Shown here: positions 60,365-64,000 of the stretch, piece by piece | Layout of the letters: each line of letters opens with the position of its first letter | How positions within the stretch are numbered: the first letter of the stretch is position 1 | Source of the DNA: Gordionus sp. m RMFG-2023 | Lineage: Eukaryota; Nematomorpha; Gordioida; Chordodea; Parachordodidae | Length of the DNA: 64,000 nucleotides | Reading direction: 5' to 3' | Assembly (NCBI RefSeq): GCF_954871325.1 | Contig: NC_088776.1 | Location: forward strand, 45,774,569 to 45,838,568 | Program-made: the position numbers and the translations under genes | Notes under the pieces: generated by a model | Database searches by the model: none | The model's input: only the letters and a program-made list of their open reading frames with translations | Told to the model about the DNA's origin: nothing

Positions 60365-63300
60365 AATTGTCTATTCAACTGTAGAATCTTGATCAGCTCA
60401 TCATCGGATTTTATAAATTGATAATATTGTCTTTTAAAAAAGTTCTTATTTAGGGATGAGGTTCATTGGCTACACCCAAACACTCTTGAGAGGGTTTCAG
60501 AGCTTCTAACCCAAAAACACACATTTGTTTATTTAGCAAAAATAATCTTTGAAATTTTTACCACATATAAGATACAAAATAAAGTAACCAAATGCATTAC
60601 CGACAATGCTAGAAATTATATAAAAGCTTTCAAGTTTAAAAATTATAATATGTTTATTAAAAATTTATTAGAGTCAGTGGCGTCGCTAGGGGGGGGGAGG
60701 GGCGCATAGGGGCTCGAGCCCCCTGAAAAATTTGAATAGCCCCCTGAAGCAAAAATTTTTTTTTAATGGCTCCTTAATATCCCCTTGAACTAAAAATAAA
60801 TTTTTTTGATTGCCCACTGAAAATGATTTCTTTTATAATTCCATTAAGTAATATTTAAATATAATTTTATTATTTAGAAATTAATAATACTATTTAAATT
60901 TTTATTAAATGAATATTATTTTAATTATTAGATTAGATTAATACATATAAATTATATTTTCACTATGTTAGCTTGCAATCAAATTCTGTATTAAAAATAT
61001 AATATCAATAACTCACTAAATATTAATTTAGCTTTGCCAGTTGAAATTTAATTGACTTTTATTATTTAAATTTTTATTTAACCCTAATTAAATAAATATA
61101 ATCATATATTATTTGAAATTAACAAATTTAATATTGTGCCGAGTTCAAAATTACTAATCAACTGTATATTTATTTTGAAATTATATTATCATACCTTAAA
61201 AATATTTTCAAGGTCCAAATAAGTATAAGACATTTCTTTATAAAAAGTAAGTAAACATATAGTTTATAATCCTCTACTATAAACAGTTGTTTATAAAATA
61301 TTAGATATAAAGCCACTTTTATAGACGTATTTGACAGTTATATAATATGTTACAGTTAATATTATAATAAATTTTACTACTAAATGGTTTTGATAATAAA
61401 TATAATAACAAATTGCATTCAAGTATTTAACGCCATCTATTTAGTTATATATAATTAAATCAATTAAACCCTTATTATTCATCCTGCAATAGATGTAATA
61501 AATTTGATATCTTTTCTTCTCTTTTTTGCCTATTTTTAGGAAAGCTATTTTTTTCATTTTTGAAAAACATTCTTGAGTTAAATTTTTAATACAAGTATAT
61601 TTTTGATATTATTACAAACTACTATTATTTTAATATATAATATACCAAGGTGGTGCGATTTTATATAAAATCTTAATTGTTTGATCATATCATTCTGGTC
61701 CTTATTTTATAGTTAGAAAATGTTTCATTTCTAATATGGCATTGCCGTGTAAATAAAACTCCAGGCTTCAATATATTTGAATAATTATTTCTTCCAAAGA
61801 TTTTTAGTATTTTTATTTTATCAATTTATCCAACATAATAAATTCTAATATTAGTTTACATCGTGAGTGTCATGGCTATTACTGCATATTAACCAGCATC
61901 TATTATTTGTGTTACTATGTAATTTAAGATTATTACTATAACGGCTGAGAGCATATAATTGCATATTTTAGGTAAACAATAATGGTCAACTGTGTAGTTT
62001 ATATATCATTTAAAATGGAAGATAATCTTAGAAATTTAATATCTCACAATAATTTTCTCGATTACTTATCTAGCTTCCATCATGTCATCTAAGAGGAAGC
62101 TCTAACCACCATATAGTTTTATGATTTGGATTGGTCGTTTATACTCTCTCCTTCAAAAATTGTTGATTTGGTTTAGGCCTATAAATTTTTCCTTATTAGT
62201 CCATTCTATAAAACATTGTCTAAAATGGTTACAGAGAATTATACTAGTTTTTGATAACTTTATGTCAATGTAAGTTGATAAGAATTATATTTTTGCATTA
62301 TGTGATTTTTTATATGCCAGTTTATTCTGTATGCATAATATAATTAATGACAAAATATGAAAATCAGAAAAATTGTTCAGAGTTAACAAATTTTAAAAAA
62401 GTATAATATATTAATATAAAACCCGGCCGTAGTCCGGCCAAAAGCGGGGCGAAGGCCAGCAATTGGGGGGTATGGGCTCTTCGCCTTATAAAATTTTTTA
62501 AGCCCCCTGAGATTGTGAAGGCTAGCGACGCCCCTGATTAGAGTATATGAAAAAGGAGAGTAATCGGACGATGATTTACTTCATTTGTCATCATTATTTG
62601 ATTTATTTGAAAATCAAAATACTAATGATAGTATTGTATACTTACATAATCATTCCCGTTCAGCACACACTTTATATCTCATTGCAAGTGTTGACACTGA
62701 AAAGGCAGGTAACGATGTCCATTTTAAAACCATTTCTAAAATTACATTTTCTAAGTATAAGCTATTGTGGAATAAACATGGGCAATCTTCAAACTGTGCA
62801 GCCGTTTTTAAACCGGTTATAACAAGATGAAACATCTTTTTATAACTCCGAGAAATTAATAGATAGTCTTGTTAAGGAGAATTGCCAAAAATTTGACGAA
62901 TCTTTTGATAAATCTGAATTACAGAGATTTTTTCATGGATGAATGAATATTGTAAGTTAATTAAGAAATATGATATGTATATATATGATTTTATAGGTTA
63001 TGAAACCGATTGCTATAGCTCTTTCAATTTTAGAGAGCGAAGAAAAAATGCATTTGGGATATCTTACTCCCACGATAACTATTATAATATTAAAACTTGA
63101 AAAATGGATTTAAATAATTTCAAGTTTTGAAGCCGCTTATTAATTCAATCCTATAAGGCAAGATAAAAGGTATACAGTTCAATTATTGCTTACAATTTAT
63201 ATTTTGATTATCTTTTATTTCAATAGATTCAAACCATCTATAAAGATGAATATATACTATCCGCAATAATTCACCCTCTATTTAAATTGGATTGGCCCTG

Positions 63301-63695
63301 AATAAAATTAGAGGTCAACAAAGGAAGAATGCAAGAAATTATATACAGTTTGAGAAAAGATCTAGATAAAGTAAGAGCAAACTTAATTCCTTTATCCAAC
63401 ACATACCAGAATATTTTCTGATAAAGATAAAAAAAAATTTGATGAGGAAATGAATGAAGGTTACGTGTGAAGATGATCTATTAAGTTTTTTTTGAAAATA
63501 AATATAATTCTTTAAATATTTTTAATAAATCCCCGAATTAAAAATTTTATTTATAAAATATAATACAACTCTCTCATCCTCTGCTTCAATTGAACGTGTG
63601 TTTAGCACTGCGAAAGCTTTGAGTACTAAGCGCTCTTGTTTGTCTGATCAAAATTTTGAAAATCAATTGTTGCTAATAACAATTAAAAAATTGGT
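60365..63695 (+). pseudogene. hAT transposase relic (interrupted)
   Basis: Pieces in order: IVYSTVES..SAHHR (near 60368-60410, matching YVCTTADCWTAFNR of the intact copy), EVHWLHPNTLERVSELL (about 60455-60510), KCITDNARNYIKAFK (about 60590-60635), then, beyond the nested element, SRSAHTLYLIASVDTEKA (about 62660-62710), MKPIAIALSILESEEKMHLG and YLTPTI (63001-63080), HPLFKLDWP (about 63270-63299), and SSASIERVFSTAKALSTKRS (about 63573-63632). Several stop codons and frame shifts show it cannot make a full transposase. Intron positions appear to match those of the 26.2 kb gene, so the two derive from one lineage. Confidence 0.8.
60675..62536. mobile_element. Nested non-autonomous hAT-type element (1.86 kb)
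   Basis: Left end CAGTGGCGTCGCTAGGGG and reversed right end CAGGGGCGTCGCTAGCC. The perfect 8-bp duplication ATTAGAGT is at 60667-60674 and 62537-62544. CCCCCTGA words and GGGGCTCGAGCCCC lie inside the ends. The interior is AT-rich and noncoding. It sits inside the transposase relic, so it inserted later. The 8.73 kb relic shares its end. Confidence 0.92.
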
Positions 63696-63977
63696 ACAAA
63701 AAGATGTTATCTTATATATAATATATTATTTTTGTATAATTTTATATGAAAATTTATAAAAAGATCTTATCTTATTATATATTCTTTTTGTATAGTTTTA
63801 TTTATATTATATATTGTAGGAAAAAATAAATATTTGTAAATAATATTTAATTTTTTAAGTAACAGTAACCTGTTACTTTTTTGAATAGTAAGTAACGCGC
63901 GTTCCTTTTTCAAAAAGGTAAAGAGTAACGGTATCGAGTTTATTTTTTGTAGTAACGTTTAAAGCACTAGTAAATAT

Positions 63978-64000
63978 TGATAAGAATATATAATATGTTG
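63978..64000. other. Window edge
   Basis: Last bases beyond the hAT element; nothing to annotate. Confidence 0.5.

Larger units (their letters stand above)
59493..63969 (+). mobile_element. Decayed autonomous hAT transposon, split by a nested element
   Basis: Left end TAGTGCTGTAAAGTAACG and reversed right end TAGTGCTTTAAACGTTAC. Flanks GTAAAATT and GTAAATAT match at 6 of 8. GTAACG and GTTACTC words repeat inside both ends (59510-59640 and 63860-63960), as in the 25.5 kb element. Removing the nested insertion leaves about 2.6 kb, with transposase pieces in the same order as the intact gene at 26.2 kb. Confidence 0.85.

Noticed and set aside
1-64000. tRNA, rRNA or other structured RNA genes
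   Set aside because: No region showed the conserved boxes or cloverleaf arms; GC-rich hairpins found belong to transposable elements.

Overview
The window is metazoan nuclear DNA, very AT-rich (roughly three quarters A+T), with sparse host genes in a sea of transposable elements. I could reconstruct three host genes: a two-exon NK2-class homeobox gene (1093-5405, +), a compact URM1 gene (35582-35896, -) and a six-exon TDP1 gene (51039-56953, +). The homeobox gene, with its N-terminal TN-type motif and Tyr54 homeodomain, places the organism among animals. The TDP1 gene has three 39-42 nt introns followed by two long ones (1.2 and 3.2 kb), an architecture that recalls flatworms, but the phylum is not proven by this window.

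Layout. 1-5.4 kb: the NK2 gene, whose 2.1 kb intron carries a MITE relic. 5.4-25 kb: no recognisable host gene; small palindromic MITEs, MITE-in-MITE nesting near 18-19 kb, a degenerate satellite near 12.5-13.3 kb and a dispersed repeat family shared with TDP1 intron 5. 25.5-28.8 kb: a hAT DNA transposon with a perfect 8-bp target duplication and an uninterrupted six-exon transposase (656 aa), so it looks whole. 29.8-32.5 kb: a decayed non-LTR reverse-transcriptase element with higher GC, carrying a clean hAT MITE. 35.6-35.9 kb: URM1. 36.45-41.34 kb: a hAT-type element with two insertions in it, one of them a short LTR retroelement with nearly identical LTRs. 45.4-49.8 kb: another hAT-type element carrying a 3.4 kb foldback (giant inverted repeat) built from 300-bp units. 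51-57 kb: TDP1, with a hAT MITE ending about 130 bp upstream of its ATG and three repeat insertions in its long introns. 57.6-64 kb: two more hAT-type elements, one a decayed cousin of the 25.5 kb transposon split by a 1.86 kb nested hAT-type insertion with a perfect target duplication.

The host genes are functionally unrelated: NK2 patterns tissue or nervous system, URM1 is the sulfur carrier and ubiquitin-like modifier for tRNA wobble thiolation, and TDP1 repairs topoisomerase-I DNA adducts. What unifies the window is hAT colonisation: at least ten elements with 8-bp target duplications (six of them exact), several nested, including a five-copy family of ~190-222 bp MITEs. All coordinates, splice joins and target duplications were read by eye; family assignments rest on remembered motifs, not database searches.
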